Shown one piece after another: positions 40,410 to 50,830 of a stretch of 64,000 nucleotides of DNA. The number at the start of each line of letters is the position of its first letter. Position 1 is the first letter of the stretch. Origin of the DNA: Gemmata sp. (GTDB taxonomy: Bacteria; Planctomycetota; Planctomycetia; Gemmatales; Gemmataceae); NCBI GenBank assembly GCA_025055115.1, contig JANWYJ010000040.1:1-64000 (forward strand), given 5' to 3'. A model generated the notes under the pieces. That model searched no databases. It saw nothing but the letters and a program-made list of their open reading frames with translations, and was not told where the DNA came from. Made by a program: the position numbers and the translations under genes.

Positions 40410-41534
40410 ATGCCGCGACGATACACCCTCGGTTTGGTTGTGATAGTCATTGTGCCGTTGTGGGCGGCCGCCGTCGTACCACTGGAACATCCCACCGCTT
40501 CCTCTGCGGCCAACGAGACGAAATCCGCAAATCTTCCCCCCGCACACAAGAACTTCACCGAGAAAATCCGCGGTTGGAAGAAAGAAGTCATCGATCCAGA
40601 CAGCAACCCTCCGAAATTCGAACGGGTGCCGATGGAAGCGGAATTCGAGATGATCTGGGTTCCGGGGGGAGAATTCCTCATGGGCAGCCCCGAAACCGAA
40701 GTCGGGCGCGACCCCATCGAAGGGCCTCAGCACAAAGTCCGCGTCGGCAACTTCTGGATGGCCAAGTGCGAAGTGACCTGGGACGAATTCGACATTTTCT
40801 GGCACGACGAAGACTTCCCCAAAGCCGATGATGTGGCTGCCAAGAATCTTGGACCAGATGCCATCACCCGCCCCACCAATACATTTGTCGATGCCACATA
40901 TGGTCATGAGCGCGATGGCCACCCGGCCATTTGTATGACCCATCACGCCGCGATGATGTATTGCAACTGGCTGCAAAAGCGTACCGGACGGCCATATCGC
41001 TTGCCGACCGAAGCGGAGTGGGAATACGCCGCCCGCGGGGGTAAAGGCCAAACCGCCTATTTCTTCGGCGACGATCCGCAAGAACTCGGGGAATACGCCT
41101 GGTACAAAGACAACTCGGCCGACGACGACCACCCCAAAGGCACCACCCACAAAGTCGGAACGAAGAAACCCAATCCGTTTGGTCTTCACGATCTCTACGG
41201 CAACGTGTGGGAATGGACCCTCGACCAATATGATCCGGATGCTTACACGAAGTTGGCCAAAAACCCCATCAGCCTTCGCCCGGTGACGGTTCCGACCGAT
41301 AAGAAATGGTCGCATGTCGTCCGCGGCGGCTCATGGGCCGATAAAGCCGACAAACTGCGTAGCGCCGCACGGCGCGTGTCAGATAAAAGCTGGATGAAAT
41401 GGGACCCCCAAGAACCGCAGAGCATCTGGTGGCTGACACGCATGGACGTGATCGGTTTCCGCGTGGTGTTGGCCGAAGAAGAACAACCCGAACTCGTGGG
41501 ACTCAAACCCAAGGTTGTGAAGAAATCAGAATAG
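40410..41534 (+). CDS. Exported FGE-sulfatase-fold (SUMF1-like) protein
   Basis: The protein has 374 residues; ATG 40410 opens a signal peptide (LGLVVIVIVPLWAAAVVPLE). The domain spans about residues 70-365: FEMIWVPGGEFLMGSPETE, RLPTEAEWEYAARGG, GLHDLYGNVWEWTLD, RGGSWADKADKLRSAAR and GFRVVLAEE. These are the formylglycine-generating enzyme fold landmarks. The two active-site cysteines of true FGE are missing after RGGSW, so sulfatase activation is unlikely. Planctomycetes have many such proteins, whose binding or enzymatic roles are unknown. The gene is followed by a Tat-exported Gfo/Idh/MocA protein after 103 bases and may be co-transcribed. Confidence 0.87.
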   Translation: MPRRYTLGLVVIVIVPLWAAAVVPLEHPTASSAANETKSANLPPAHKNFTEKIRGWKKEVIDPDSNPPKFERVPMEAEFEMIWVPGGEFLMGSPETEVGRDPIEGPQHKVRVGNFWMAKCEVTWDEFDIFWHDEDFPKADDVAAKNLGPDAITRPTNTFVDATYGHERDGHPAICMTHHAAMMYCNWLQKRTGRPYRLPTEAEWEYAARGGKGQTAYFFGDDPQELGEYAWYKDNSADDDHPKGTTHKVGTKKPNPFGLHDLYGNVWEWTLDQYDPDAYTKLAKNPISLRPVTVPTDKKWSHVVRGGSWADKADKLRSAARRVSDKSWMKWDPQEPQSIWWLTRMDVIGFRVVLAEEEQPELVGLKPKVVKKSE

Positions 41535-41637
41535 GACGACAGACGCGGAGCCGAGCCGAGAGGGCGTTCTCCCAACGACCACCGGCAGCGGCTCCAATGA
41601 TAGATTCCATCCACTTTTTCCTCCCCGGAGTGTTGTC

Positions 41638-42963
41638 ATGGCGAATCGACGTGATTTTCTGAAAACCACCGCGGCGGTCAGCGGTGTGGCCATTGCGAAC
41701 AACCTGTCTGTCGCCGCGTATGCTGGTGGCGGCAACGACGTGATCAAAGTCGGCCTGATCGGCTGTGGCGGTCGTGGCATGGGCGCTGTGCGCGACATCC
41801 TCGAAGCCGAAAAACGGATCAATGGCGACAATCCCAAAGTCGAAATCATCGCCGTGGCCGACGTCTTCAAAAATAAAGCCGAAAACGCGGCCAAAACCCT
41901 CACCAACCCCAAAAGCGATCGCTACGGCCCCTTTTTCAAACAGATCAAAGTCACCCCCGAAACCACGTTCGACGGCCTGGATGCCTACGAAAAACTCCTG
42001 AAAACCGACGTCAACCTCGTCATCCTGGCGACTCCCCCCGGCTTCCGGCCACAGCACCTCGAAGCCGCGGTGCGCGCCGGCAAACATATTTTCTGCGAAA
42101 AACCCGTTGCCGTGGATGCTACCGGCGCACGCAAGTGCTACAGCCTCATCGACGAATCGAAGAAAAAAGGCCTGGCGATTGTCGCGGGCACGCAGCGGCG
42201 GCATCAAAAACCCTACATCGAAATCATGAAGAAGATTCACGATGGGGCGATCGGTGAAATTCGCGCAGCCCGCTGCTCGTGGAACGGTCGCGAACCGTGG
42301 TTCCGCAAACGCGAAGAGGGCATGGCCGACAGCACCTACCAAATCCACAACTGGTATCACTTCCTGTGGACCTGTGGCGACCACATCGTGGAACAACACG
42401 TCCACAACATTGATGTCATCAACTGGGCGCTGAACGACCATCCCATCCGGGCCACCGGTTTCGGCGGCCGTTCGTTCCGCCATCCGGGGCCGCCCAAGGA
42501 GGCTGGGCACATCTGGGACCACTTCGCGGTGGAATTCGAATACAAAAATGGGATGAAGATGTTCAGTTACTGCCGGCACTTCCCCGTTGGTGGCGACGAT
42601 GTTTCCGAAATGGTCATCGGTTCCACGGGGGTGGCCTACACCCGTGATGGCTCCGCGTATCAAATCAACGGCAAACCGGCCGTTGCCGACGATCGCGGCA
42701 TCTCGGCGTATGTGCAAGAGCATATTGATCTTTTGAACAGCATTCGTGCCGGTGCGCCACTCAATGAGTTGAAGAACGTCACCGACTCCACCTTCACGGC
42801 TATCCTCGGCCGCAACGCCTGCTATAGCGGCATGGCCCTGAAGTGGGACGATGCCCTGGCGTCCGCGGAAGATTGGATGCCCAAGAACCTCGCACTGGGC
42901 CAACCCCTGGAAGTGTCACGCACGCCGCTGCCCGGCTCCTGGAAACTGCCGCCACGAGCCTGA
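41638..42963 (+). CDS. Tat-exported Gfo/Idh/MocA-family oxidoreductase, second paralogue
   Basis: This 441-residue protein has CGGAG 7 bases before the ATG. The twin-arginine signal is ANRRDFLKTTAAVSGVAIA, followed by the Rossmann motif VIKVGLIGCGGRGMGAV, the EKPVAVDATGARKCY lysine motif and NWYHFLWTCGDHIVEQHVHN in the C-terminal domain. By reading, it matches the 37672-38886 paralogue over the nucleotide-binding half only. It probably acts on a sugar or cyclitol outside the cytoplasm; the substrate is unknown. A 466-residue frame on the opposite strand is a shadow. Confidence 0.92.
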   Translation: MANRRDFLKTTAAVSGVAIANNLSVAAYAGGGNDVIKVGLIGCGGRGMGAVRDILEAEKRINGDNPKVEIIAVADVFKNKAENAAKTLTNPKSDRYGPFFKQIKVTPETTFDGLDAYEKLLKTDVNLVILATPPGFRPQHLEAAVRAGKHIFCEKPVAVDATGARKCYSLIDESKKKGLAIVAGTQRRHQKPYIEIMKKIHDGAIGEIRAARCSWNGREPWFRKREEGMADSTYQIHNWYHFLWTCGDHIVEQHVHNIDVINWALNDHPIRATGFGGRSFRHPGPPKEAGHIWDHFAVEFEYKNGMKMFSYCRHFPVGGDDVSEMVIGSTGVAYTRDGSAYQINGKPAVADDRGISAYVQEHIDLLNSIRAGAPLNELKNVTDSTFTAILGRNACYSGMALKWDDALASAEDWMPKNLALGQPLEVSRTPLPGSWKLPPRA

Positions 42964-43272
42964 GAGTGTCTGTTTCCTCCAATATCAATGAGCTACTTTC
43001 CCCGCATGGATACCCTCCGTGCGGGGAGTACTGTCAAGTAATCACACTCCCGCTTCCGTCATTGGCCGGACGCGCAAAAGTTCTATCGCCCCCCTTGTAC
43101 CTTGTACACAAAACCAACTATCCCAAATGGTCCCTCACACCTGGACTCTCAGCGCGCGGGGGAGTTCGGTGTCTATCACTTCTCATCCCTCGGTCGATTC
43201 CGCATATCGGGAATAATGCATCAATGTGATATACTTGTACCGATCAGTCAGAGCGATCCGCGATAGATCGAC
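42964..43272. other. 309-base spacer before the sensor kinase
   Basis: No gene is seen. A 7-bp GC-rich hairpin (CCCCGCA 43000-43006 with TGCGGGG 43020-43026) lies after the upstream stop and lacks a T-run. GATATACT near 43228 could serve as a -10 element for the kinase gene. The rest is unremarkable. Confidence 0.5.
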
Positions 43273-46200
43273 GTGGAGTTCATTCTGGTGGCACGACATA
43301 CACCCTCCGCGGCGTCGGCTGCGAGTTCCGCGGCGTTACAGAGGCCGCCGGCGCGCTGGCCCCAACCCGCACGATCTTATGGTCTGGCGTTGGTCCTGGT
43401 GATGGCGGCCCTGGTAGTGCGATGGTTGTTCGCTGCCAATGGCCTGGAATTCGGGGGGTGCATTCTCCTGGCGGCTGTAGCGATCACCGCGAGCTTAGGG
43501 GGCAGCGGTGCGGCGCTACTGGCCACGAGTCTGAGTACGGTTGTGATTTTCCTGGGGGTCGGTGCCGAGCCGGGTTCGGCCTCATTCGCGATTCTTTTCG
43601 CTCTTGCGGCACTGACGGTTGCCTGGACAGTTGCCCGTGGCCACCGCAATGAGTCGCGCACACTCACCCACCGGCATCAAGCGTTGCAAGCTGCAGGCAA
43701 CACAACGCAGCAGTCGCCCACGCCCGTTGTAATGCTGGAAAGTTCGGATGTGCTTTCCCTACAGCAATTCAAACTCTTCACTGCCATTCTGGAAAACATC
43801 CGCGATGCGATCATCGTCACGGAAGCTGAGCCGCTGGACGAACCCGGGCCGCGGATTATCTACGCCAATACCGCTTTCCTGAAGATGACCGGTTATAGCC
43901 GCGACGAGGTCCTCGGCCGGTCACCGCGGTTTCTCCAAGGCCCTCAGACGAGCAGCAACAGTCGTGCCATTATTCGACAAGCCTTAGAACGGCATGAGCC
44001 TTGTCGGGTTGAGCTGATCCATTACACCAAGGATGGTAAACCCTATTGGGTCGAACTCGACTTGACACCCGTAATAGTCCCGTCACCAAACACGCGTTAC
44101 ATCATCGCGATACAACGTGACATCACGGCCCGCAAACAGGTTGAGGAAGAACTTCGCAAAAGTGAAATCCGCTACCGTAGTCTTGTTCATGCTGTCAGCG
44201 CGGTGACATGGACAGCACCCCCGGGTGGCTCTCTCATCGGCCCACAACCGTCATGGCTGGCCTTCACGGGGCAAAGTGACGAGGAGATGGCCAACTACGG
44301 CTGTACGAAAGCTATCCACCCGGATGATCTGCCTGTCGTTATTGAACGCTGGCAGGAAGCGCTTCGCCTGCAACGACCCTATGAAAGCGTTCATCGCATT
44401 CGCCGTCACGATGGGCAATGGCGGTGGATGAAAACGTACGCTGCACCCATTCATGATGAGAATGGCCAAGTTATCGAATGGTTTGGCATCCACATTGACA
44501 TTACCTCAGAACGGGAAGCGATTGAGGAGTTAGAACGCCGCAAACAGGAATTGCAAACCCTGCTCGACCATGTTCCGGTTGTCATCTCCCGATTCGATCG
44601 GCAACTGCGGCATCTGTTTGTCAGTGGGGCGATTGAGCCTATCACGGGGCAGCCTGCCAGTGAGTTTCTGGGCAAAACCAATCGTGAATTAGGAATGCCG
44701 CCGGAGCTGTGCGACTATTGGGACCGTCTCATGAAGGCAGTGTTCCAAGAAGGTCGACCGCAAGTGGGCGAATTCACCTTTCCAAGCCCCAACGGCCCGC
44801 GACATTTTGAGATCAAGTTAGTTCCCGAACCGAATCGCGATGGATCGATCGCCACAATCCTGGGTGTGGCGATCGATGTTACAGTGCGACGGACGGCCCA
44901 AGAGGCGATCCGCCAACGGGATGAGTTGCTTCGTAAGCTCACCGATCAAGTTCCTGGTGTGTTGTATCAATACCGGGAGTGGCCGGATGGCCGGAGCAGT
45001 TTTCCCTACGCCAGTGCGGGCATTCAGCAGATTTTTGAGGTTAGTCCCGAACAGGTGATCGAATCTGGGGATTTCCTCTTCAGCTGGATTCACCCGGACG
45101 ATTACGCGATGGTTCGAGACTCGATCGATGCCTCAAAAACTCATCTGCATGAGTGGCACTGCGAGTTTCGGATGATTTTGCCCCGCAGTGGCTTACGCTG
45201 GCTGGAAGGGCACTCCCAACCGGAGCGTTGTCCCGATGGCAGTACGTTATGGCATGGTTACATCCGGGACATTACTGAACGCAAAAATGCTGAACAGAAG
45301 ATCCGCAGCAGTGAAGAACGTTTCCGCACATTGGTCGAGAATGTGCAAGTGGGGGTCGTGGTCGTAGATGCCCACGGGCAGATCACACTCGCCAATCTTG
45401 CAGCGGCACAGATTCTGGGTCTGCAACATCATCAGTTTCAAGGCCAATGGGTTTTTGATCCGTGTTGGGAGATTGTTCGTGAAGATGGTAGGCTCTGGGA
45501 AATAGACGAATTGCCGTTTTCCATCGCCCTGCGAACGGGTCAGCCGGTTCGCGACGTGATCGTTGGTTCGCGGCACCAAAAAACCGGGCAACGTTTGTGG
45601 CTGCAAGTCAATGCTACACCCGAGCAGGTCGGTGATGGGTCCATTGCTAGCGTCATCCTGACATTTATCGATATCACCCGTCTGAAGCAAACGGAACAGG
45701 AGCTGCGCCTGAAAGAATCTGCGATTGCCGAATCCCTCAACGGGATTATCTTCACCGATCTGAACCAGACGATCACATACGCCAACCGTGCCTTCCTCAC
45801 CATGTGGGGCTATGATGGCGATCATCAAGTGATTGGTCGTCCGTTGCGTGATTTGTGGCAAGATGAGTCCACAGCGAATAGCATCAGCGCTGCACTGGCT
45901 CAATCGGGAACAATTCGCGGGGAATTTGGAGGTCGCTGTGGCGATGGTCGCAGTATTGTGATTCAACTCACGGCCAACATCATCCACGGAACTCCCCACC
46001 AAGCGGCCACGATCGTGTTATCGCTGCAAGACATTACTGAGCAAAAACGCGTGGAGTTAGCGAAACAGAAAGCGGAACAACGCCAACAACTGGCGCTGAC
46101 TGCAGGCAAGATGGGCACTTGGGATTGGCAAATCGGCACCGAGCGGTTGGTTTGGGACGTACGCGAAAGTCAGATCATGGGATTTTCAGCGAATGCTTTT

Positions 46201-47619
46201 GATGGCCGGCTATCGAGTTTTCTTTCCTTAATTCATGTCGACGATCGACCATTGATTCGCCAAGCGTTGCTCGATGCGGCCAAAGGTCGGGGCTTCGATG
46301 GAGAATTCCGCATTGTTTGTCCGAGTGGCGAAATGCGGTGGATTCACGGCACCGGGACTGTCTACCGCGACGAAAACGATCGTTCGTGGCATTTGGTGGG
46401 TATCAATTACGATGTTACGGATCGCAAACAGGTGGAGAATCAACTGCGGCAAACCAATCAACTGTTGCAATCCCTCAGCCGCTTGCAGCAGGATTTTCTC
46501 TTGGAAGCACCGCCCCAGAATGTCTTTCAAGAGATGCTGGCGGTTCTGCTCCAATGCACCCAGAGCGAGTATGGCTTCCTCGGTGAAGTCCATCGGGATG
46601 CATCCGGTCAACCGTATCTCCACACGCAGGCCATCAGTGATATCGCGTGGGACGAAGCCACTCGACAACTTTATGCCGAGAAAGCCCGCAGCGGCATGAT
46701 CTTCACGAACCTCAATACGCTCTTCGGCCATGTTCTCACGACCGGTCAGCCACTCATTTCCAACGATCCAGAAAATGATCCGCGCAGCTACGGCTTGCCA
46801 CCGGGTCATCCGCCGTTGTATGCGTTTCTGGGGGTGCCCCTTTATCGCGGACATGAACTGGTGGGTATGGTGGGTGTTGCCAATCGCCCCGGTGGATACT
46901 CCGAAGCCGTTCTTGAGACAATTCAACCATTAATTTCCACATGCTCTAGCTTGATTTATGCCCACCAACTCCAGCAGCAACGCCGTGCGATGGAAGAATC
47001 GCTGCGTGCTTCGCTCCACGAAAAGGAGGCGTTGCTGAAAGAAATTCATCATCGGGTGAAAAACAATCTGCAAGTCATCTCCAGTCTGCTCAATCTGCAA
47101 GCCGAGCGCTTGACGGATGCGGCCAGTCGTGCGGTTTTCCTCGAAAGTCAAAACCGCGTCCGCGCCATGGCCTTGGTTCATGAAACCTTATACGGTTCGG
47201 CATCGTTGGCGCAAATCGAGTTGCCACGCTATCTGGAGCGACTGTGCGACTCCCTCGCCCAGACCTATCCCGGCAGCGATCGGATTACCATCCACCAAAA
47301 CGCGGCTCCGATCATGTTGGATTTGGACCGGGCACTGCCCGTAGGGTTAATTGTCAGTGAACTCGTTTCGAATGCTCTGAAGTATGCCTTCCCGCCGCCG
47401 CGAAGTGGTCAAATTCGGGTTGTTGCATCCACCACGGAAGATGGTTACATTGTGCTCCAAGTGGCTGACAATGGCGTCGGCCTGCCCGATGATTTCCGGG
47501 TCGAAGGAGCCAACAGCTTGGGGCTTTATCTCGTGCAGCTACTGACGCGGCAACTGCGCGGTCAAATCGCGATTGATCGCACCTCCGGGACGACGTTCAG
47601 CCTCAGGTTCCCACTATGA
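43273..47619 (+). CDS. Multi-PAS sensor histidine kinase (DUF4118-like, 7 PAS, GAF, HisKA_2)
   Basis: The protein has 1448 residues. The start is GTG: 43273 gives the longest form, but GTG 43288 has a better-placed GGAG (9 bases). Residues 35-122 hold about four membrane helices of DUF4118/KdpD type. Seven PAS domains follow, roughly 165-290, 297-415, 420-535, 545-672, 680-810, 815-930 and 935-1055. The first has GRSPRFLQG, a LOV-like site without the photoactive Cys. A GAF domain (1060-1235) precedes a HisKA_2 helix pair ([20 protein letters not shown], near 1255) and the ATPase domain ([26 protein letters not shown]). The stop overlaps the next start (ATGA), which couples it to the response regulator. 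Confidence 0.92.
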   Translation: MEFILVARHTPSAASAASSAALQRPPARWPQPARSYGLALVLVMAALVVRWLFAANGLEFGGCILLAAVAITASLGGSGAALLATSLSTVVIFLGVGAEPGSASFAILFALAALTVAWTVARGHRNESRTLTHRHQALQAAGNTTQQSPTPVVMLESSDVLSLQQFKLFTAILENIRDAIIVTEAEPLDEPGPRIIYANTAFLKMTGYSRDEVLGRSPRFLQGPQTSSNSRAIIRQALERHEPCRVELIHYTKDGKPYWVELDLTPVIVPSPNTRYIIAIQRDITARKQVEEELRKSEIRYRSLVHAVSAVTWTAPPGGSLIGPQPSWLAFTGQSDEEMANYGCTKAIHPDDLPVVIERWQEALRLQRPYESVHRIRRHDGQWRWMKTYAAPIHDENGQVIEWFGIHIDITSEREAIEELERRKQELQTLLDHVPVVISRFDRQLRHLFVSGAIEPITGQPASEFLGKTNRELGMPPELCDYWDRLMKAVFQEGRPQVGEFTFPSPNGPRHFEIKLVPEPNRDGSIATILGVAIDVTVRRTAQEAIRQRDELLRKLTDQVPGVLYQYREWPDGRSSFPYASAGIQQIFEVSPEQVIESGDFLFSWIHPDDYAMVRDSIDASKTHLHEWHCEFRMILPRSGLRWLEGHSQPERCPDGSTLWHGYIRDITERKNAEQKIRSSEERFRTLVENVQVGVVVVDAHGQITLANLAAAQILGLQHHQFQGQWVFDPCWEIVREDGRLWEIDELPFSIALRTGQPVRDVIVGSRHQKTGQRLWLQVNATPEQVGDGSIASVILTFIDITRLKQTEQELRLKESAIAESLNGIIFTDLNQTITYANRAFLTMWGYDGDHQVIGRPLRDLWQDESTANSISAALAQSGTIRGEFGGRCGDGRSIVIQLTANIIHGTPHQAATIVLSLQDITEQKRVELAKQKAEQRQQLALTAGKMGTWDWQIGTERLVWDVRESQIMGFSANAFDGRLSSFLSLIHVDDRPLIRQALLDAAKGRGFDGEFRIVCPSGEMRWIHGTGTVYRDENDRSWHLVGINYDVTDRKQVENQLRQTNQLLQSLSRLQQDFLLEAPPQNVFQEMLAVLLQCTQSEYGFLGEVHRDASGQPYLHTQAISDIAWDEATRQLYAEKARSGMIFTNLNTLFGHVLTTGQPLISNDPENDPRSYGLPPGHPPLYAFLGVPLYRGHELVGMVGVANRPGGYSEAVLETIQPLISTCSSLIYAHQLQQQRRAMEESLRASLHEKEALLKEIHHRVKNNLQVISSLLNLQAERLTDAASRAVFLESQNRVRAMALVHETLYGSASLAQIELPRYLERLCDSLAQTYPGSDRITIHQNAAPIMLDLDRALPVGLIVSELVSNALKYAFPPPRSGQIRVVASTTEDGYIVLQVADNGVGLPDDFRVEGANSLGLYLVQLLTRQLRGQIAIDRTSGTTFSLRFPL

Positions 47620-49553
47620 CGACATCCAGTCCGCTCAAAATTCTCATCGTTGAGGATGAACTGATTATCGCGGCCGATATTGCCGCGCGGTTGCACCGGC
47701 TCGGATATACCGTGGTTGGTCAGACCGACCAAGCGCAGGAAGCGGTCCGCCTCGTCGGGGAATTGCATCCCGATTTGGTGCTCATGGATATTCGCCTACA
47801 CGGCGAAGGCGATGGGATCACGGCCGCCGATACCATCCGCCGTCAATACTTTGTGCCGGTGGTCTACCTGACCGCGCATGCCGATGAAGCCACCTTGCAA
47901 CGAGCTAAAGTCACCGAACCCTTTGGATATGTTCTCAAACCATTCGCGGAACGTGAGCTTCGCACCGTGATTGAAATGGCGCTCTACCGCCATGCCGCCG
48001 AACGACGTTTGCAAGAGAGTGAGCGTCGCTTCGCCACCACCCTCAGAAGTATCGGCGATGCGGTGGTCGCCACCGATGCCGCGGGTCGCGTCACCTTTCT
48101 CAACCCCGTAGCCGAACAACTCACCGGCTGGAAACTCGACGATGCAAAAGGGAAACCTCTCAGCGAGATTTTTCGCATCGTCAATGAGGAGACGCGCAAA
48201 CCCGTCGAAAATCCCGTGGAAAAAGTCCTCGCGACGGGCCGGATTGTCGGATTGGCCAACAGCACCGTGTTGATCTCCCGTGATGGCCGCGAATATCCCA
48301 TCGACGACTGTGCCGCGCCCATCCACGACGATGCTGGACAGGTCACGGGAGTCGTATTGGTCTTTCGCGATGTCACCGAGGAACGCCGGCGTGAAGCCGA
48401 GCTGTTACAAGCGCAGAAAATGGAGGCGATTGGTCGGCTGGCCGGTGGTATCGCTCATGATTTCAACAATTTACTGACAGTCATTTCCGGCTACACCGTC
48501 TTGCTGCGCGAAGGCTTGGGAGCCGATAGCCCCTGGCGCGATGCGCTTGAACAAATCGAAACGGCCAGCCGCCGTGGCGCGGACCTGACCCGCCAATTGC
48601 TTGCATATTGCCGCAAGCAAATCATTCAACCGCGCCTCTGCAGCTTCAATCAACTGGTCAATGATAGCCTCAAAATGCTCCGCCGCGTGCTTCCCGCAAC
48701 AATTGAGCTGATTACGGAATTCACCACCGCCGATACTACCATCCGAGCCGACCCCACGCAGATCGATCAAGTGATTGTCAATTTGGTTCTTAACGCCCGC
48801 GATGCCATGCCCGATGGTGGGCGCTTGCGATTGGCCACCTATCGCGGCCAGGCATGGCCGGGCCAGGACCCTTTTCCTGCGGGCGGTCCGTACGTCGCGG
48901 TTGAAGTCACCGACACCGGTATAGGGATGGATACCGCTACCCTGGCACGGATTTGGGAACCGTTCTTCACCACCAAACAGCTGGGCCACGGCACCGGGTT
49001 GGGGTTGTCCACCGTTTATGGCATCGTCAAGCAGTCGGGCGGACACATTGTTGTCAAAAGCCGCCCCGGAGAAGGATCGACCTTTACTGTGACACTGCCG
49101 GCAGTAACCGAGGCCATCGCCACCAGCCCCACACAGGGTGTCACCTCATCTTTTCCTCAAGGTCAAGAAACCATACTGTTGGTCGACGACGACGACGCGG
49201 TACGCTCCTTAAGTGCCATGGTTCTCCGCTCCTGTGGCTACAAAATTCTTGAAGCCAGTAGCGGCATCGAAGCTGCCGAAATGGTCGCTCACTACGACGA
49301 CACCATTCACTTACTCCTGACCGATTTGGTCATGCCTCAAATGAGTGGGCGAACCTTGGCCGACATCGTTCGCTCACAGATCACGGGGATCAAGGTTCTC
49401 TTCATGACCGGTTATAGCGAAGTTCCGTTGACGCAATCGCCAGGCGGAGAATCCGTGTGGTGCTTGCTCAAACCGTTCACTCCACAACAACTGGCCGAAC
49501 GGGTCCGGGAGGTTCTGGATCAAGTGAATCCCTCGTCCCCGGCGCGCGGATAG
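47616..49553 (+). CDS. Hybrid response regulator/kinase (REC-PAS-HisKA-HATPase-REC)
   Basis: This 645-residue protein is coupled to the preceding kinase by an ATGA overlap. Receiver 1 (1-125) has EDE and the phospho-acceptor Asp58 in LVLMDIRL, with KP near 110. PAS spans 135-265. The HisKA helix is [19 protein letters not shown] (about 270-288). The ATPase domain has [23 protein letters not shown] and [18 protein letters not shown]. Receiver 2 (520-635) has LVDDDDAV and [13 protein letters not shown]. The order suggests that the HisKA_2 kinase phosphorylates receiver 1, which then controls a second phosphorylation step ending at receiver 2. There is no DNA-binding output domain. Confidence 0.93.
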   Translation: MTTSSPLKILIVEDELIIAADIAARLHRLGYTVVGQTDQAQEAVRLVGELHPDLVLMDIRLHGEGDGITAADTIRRQYFVPVVYLTAHADEATLQRAKVTEPFGYVLKPFAERELRTVIEMALYRHAAERRLQESERRFATTLRSIGDAVVATDAAGRVTFLNPVAEQLTGWKLDDAKGKPLSEIFRIVNEETRKPVENPVEKVLATGRIVGLANSTVLISRDGREYPIDDCAAPIHDDAGQVTGVVLVFRDVTEERRREAELLQAQKMEAIGRLAGGIAHDFNNLLTVISGYTVLLREGLGADSPWRDALEQIETASRRGADLTRQLLAYCRKQIIQPRLCSFNQLVNDSLKMLRRVLPATIELITEFTTADTTIRADPTQIDQVIVNLVLNARDAMPDGGRLRLATYRGQAWPGQDPFPAGGPYVAVEVTDTGIGMDTATLARIWEPFFTTKQLGHGTGLGLSTVYGIVKQSGGHIVVKSRPGEGSTFTVTLPAVTEAIATSPTQGVTSSFPQGQETILLVDDDDAVRSLSAMVLRSCGYKILEASSGIEAAEMVAHYDDTIHLLLTDLVMPQMSGRTLADIVRSQITGIKVLFMTGYSEVPLTQSPGGESVWCLLKPFTPQQLAERVREVLDQVNPSSPARG

Positions 49554-49917
49554 CCTGTCAGGCTAGCGTAAGCCTTTTTTCATACAGGGAATAGCAAGAA
49601 GATACACAAAAAATAGCAAGAAGAAAAATAGCAAGAAGAAACACGAAAAATAGCAAGAAGAAACGGCCGGGCGATGCGGGATTCGACCCGCGAATTCGCC
49701 GCACCCGGAAACGGTCCTGCCCCGTTGGCACAGAACGACGTAGTCGCACCACCTGAAAGCTCCAGGAATGAGCCGCACCAGCAAACGAGCTTTCTACGGT
49801 ATCGCCACCCAGCTTCTCCCAGTCTTTCGCTTGTTTCTGCGTGTCCGTTGGCCGGCGAGTAGCTACACTGCTGATGAGTGACCTGGTGGAGAGTCTGAGC
49901 ACCACAATCGCACCGCT
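49554..49917. other. 364-base spacer with AATAGCAAGAAG repeats and a tRNA-like T-arm
   Basis: The first part has four copies of a 12-bp word (49590-49660). The next part holds, on the minus strand, GCGGG/CCCGC around TCGAAT, which resembles a tRNA T-arm with a one-base-short loop, but no complete cloverleaf was found. No protein gene is supported. Confidence 0.5.
49590..49660. repeat. Four copies of AATAGCAAGAAG
   Basis: Exact copies lie at 49590-49601, 49612-49623, 49627-49638 and 49649-49660. They are separated by short A-rich spacers containing ACAC, with a period of 22 or 15 bases. The array begins about 40 bases after the hybrid regulator stop. Confidence 0.9.
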
Positions 49918-50823
49918 ATGCATATTCAAGATATTTTCGCGCAACATCGCACGACTTTCAGTTTTGAATTCTTTCCACCCAAGACGGATGAGGCCAGTGA
50001 AGAACTCTTCCGCACCATCGCCGCTTTGCAAACGCTTCAGCCGTCGTTTGTGTCCGTGACCTACGGCGCTGGCGGTTCGACTCGCGATCGCACCCACGAT
50101 TTGGTGGTACGTATCGAACGCGAAACGAACCTGACTGCGGTTTCCCATCTGACGTGTGTCTGCCATACCCTCTCGGAAATGGCCGCGATCGTGGATCGTT
50201 ACGCGGCCAGTGGCATCGAGAACATCCTCGCGTTGGGAGGCGACCCGCCGCGATCGATGCCGAACTACGATCGCTCGAAAGACGCTTTCCGCTACGCCGA
50301 ACAACTGGTGCGCTATCTGCGTTCGCGCAGTGGCCCGAATGGGCGACCGTTTGGCATTGGCGTGGCCGGTTTCCCCGAAGGGCACCCCGGTTGCCCCAAT
50401 CGCCTCAAGGAAATGGATTACCTCAAAGCCAAAGTTGATGCTGGGGCCGATTACATCTGCACGCAATTGTTTTTCGATAATCGCGACTTTTACGACTTCC
50501 GCGAACGCTGCGAGCTGGCCGGAATCAAAATCCCCATCATCGCCGGCATCATGCCGATCACGTCCAAAAAAGGCATGATCGCCATGGCCGAGATGGCCGC
50601 CGGTACGCGCTATCCGGCCAAGTTGCTCCGCGCCATCAGCCGCTGTGCCGATGACGAAGCCGTGGCGCGGGTCGGTATCAGTTGGGCCACCGAACAATGT
50701 GCCGACTTGCTGCACAACGGCGTTCGCGGTTTGCACTTCTACACGCTCAATAAATCCGATGCGACACTGCGGATTTATCACAACCTGGGGGTTGAAAATT
50801 CGGTCGCCCTGCGTGCGGGCTAG
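49918..50823 (+). CDS. metF: 5,10-methylenetetrahydrofolate reductase
   Basis: This 301-residue TIM-barrel flavoprotein reduces methylenetetrahydrofolate to methyltetrahydrofolate for methionine synthesis. Landmarks are FSFEFFPPKT near the N terminus, SVTYGAGGSTRDRT, HLTCVCHT, LALGGDPP, GVAGFPEGHP, FDNRDFYDF and GIMPI. The length and order match bacterial MetF. The gene is followed after 7 bases by a gamma-glutamyltransferase gene on the same strand, so the two are likely co-transcribed. This would link methyl-group and glutathione/amino-acid metabolism. Confidence 0.96.
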   Translation: MHIQDIFAQHRTTFSFEFFPPKTDEASEELFRTIAALQTLQPSFVSVTYGAGGSTRDRTHDLVVRIERETNLTAVSHLTCVCHTLSEMAAIVDRYAASGIENILALGGDPPRSMPNYDRSKDAFRYAEQLVRYLRSRSGPNGRPFGIGVAGFPEGHPGCPNRLKEMDYLKAKVDAGADYICTQLFFDNRDFYDFRERCELAGIKIPIIAGIMPITSKKGMIAMAEMAAGTRYPAKLLRAISRCADDEAVARVGISWATEQCADLLHNGVRGLHFYTLNKSDATLRIYHNLGVENSVALRAG

Positions 50824-50830
50824 GAGCATC

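Noticed and set aside
40410-41534. True sulfatase-activating enzyme
   Set aside because: The active-site cysteines after RGGSW are absent and no sulfatase gene is nearby.
41503-42903. 466-residue open frame opposite the second Gfo/Idh/MocA gene
   Set aside because: The sense frame carries a Tat signal and Rossmann motifs; the antisense product resembles nothing.
43765-44150. LOV blue-light sensor in the first PAS domain of the sensor kinase
   Set aside because: The photoactive Cys of the GxNCRFLQ motif is Pro here, so flavin adduct chemistry is not expected.
49664-49760. Possible tRNA on the minus strand (GCGGG-TCGAAT-CCCGC arm plus a 7-bp acceptor candidate)
   Set aside because: The T-loop is one base short, and no proper D-arm or anticodon arm with a readable anticodon could be drawn. 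tRNAscan-SE or Infernal would settle it.
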